A stretch of 11,933 nucleotides of DNA, from positions 1 to 11,933 of the forward strand of contig CAYGBY010000115.1 of the NCBI GenBank assembly GCA_964348115.1, written 5' to 3'. Below are positions 11,838 to 11,933 of the stretch, in pieces. The DNA is from Azophilus sp964348115 (lineage in GTDB: Bacteria; Pseudomonadota; Gammaproteobacteria; Pseudomonadales; Azotimanducaceae). The position numbers were made by a program, and so were the translations under genes. How positions within the stretch are numbered: position 1 is the stretch's first letter; each line of letters begins with the position of its first letter. Below the pieces are notes generated by a model. The model was not told the origin of the DNA. It saw nothing but the letters and a program-made list of their open reading frames with translations, and searched no databases.

Positions 11838-11933
11838 TCAACGCCTGATGACGTGGACGGAGGCGTCAGTCGCCTGTCGCACGGCGTCGGGCGAGACACC
11901 TTTGTCGAGCGTCACGAACCGGGCACCATGGAA
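11838..11933 (-). CDS. Partial gene: C-terminus resembling a PIN-domain (VapC-like) toxin
   Basis: The minus frame entering at the right edge encodes 31 residues, FHGARFVTLDKGVSPDAVRQATDASVHVIRR, then TGA. The pattern (small residue)-A-x-(L/F)-V-T-(L/F)-D-(K/R)-G near the C-terminus matches PIN-domain ribonucleases of the VapC type, whose last acidic active-site residue is the Asp in TLD/TFD. The ending in a short beta strand (VHVI) also fits. Most of the gene, and any antitoxin partner, lies outside the window, so the assignment rests on one motif. It lies beside the transposon remnant, consistent with an accessory region. Confidence 0.45.
   Translation of the reverse strand, partial: FHGARFVTLDKGVSPDAVRQATDASVHVIRR

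Noticed and set aside
1..11933. CRISPR array, rRNA or complete defence system
   Set aside because: No regularly spaced repeat-spacer pattern or rRNA sequence is visible, and the only defence-like pieces are fragments at the right edge.

Overview
The window is a GC-rich bacterial chromosome segment. The minus strand carries hfq-hflX-hflK-hflC-hisZ-purA in that order. This arrangement is typical of Gammaproteobacteria that use the HisZ-dependent form of ATP phosphoribosyltransferase (Pseudomonas-like or Chromatiales-like layouts, unlike E. coli, which lacks hisZ). YceI- and YacG-type genes, Asn-tRNA with an encoded CCA and a bacterial lipoprotein fit the same assignment. I cannot name the genus.

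Layout, reading the minus strand from right to left. (1) 11242-11933 is accessory DNA: a 410-bp transposon remnant with perfect 16-bp inverted ends around a broken DUF4338 (DruA-like) gene, then the last 31 codons of a possible PIN-domain toxin running off the window. (2) 10532-11134 encodes an unrecognised lipoprotein. (3) 10121-10196 is tRNA-Asn(GTT) with its own promoter; upstream of it is a 152-bp AT-richer, inverted-repeat-bounded segment. (4) 9085-10120, downstream of the tRNA, looks acquired or decayed: a three-helix membrane protein with low-GC codons, and a gene-poor stretch with a possible relic of a formylglycine-generating-enzyme-like C-terminus. (5) 8048-9026 is a two-gene unit, a YceI-like exported protein overlapping YacG, driven by a good extended -10 promoter. 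(6) 3072-7942 is the hfq-hflX-hflK-hflC-hisZ cluster. (7) 51-3072 continues with a 91-codon ORF of doubtful status, purA, a Trm112-like gene and folE2.

How the genes work together: Hfq mediates sRNA regulation, HflX is a ribosome-associated GTPase, and HflK/HflC form the membrane complex that modulates FtsH. HisZ is the regulatory subunit for the first step of histidine synthesis. PurA commits IMP to AMP using GTP, and FolE2 uses GTP for the pterin/folate (and queuosine) route. The last three all concern purine nucleotides or their products.

The strongest unexpected signals are the inverted-repeat DUF4338 remnant, the HisZ that stops short of its usual C-terminal segment with a 91-codon ORF fitted exactly between it and purA, the 24-codon duplication inside HflX, and the long N-terminal extension of the YceI protein implied by its promoter and ribosome binding site. 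I found no complete new system; the accessory pieces are fragments.
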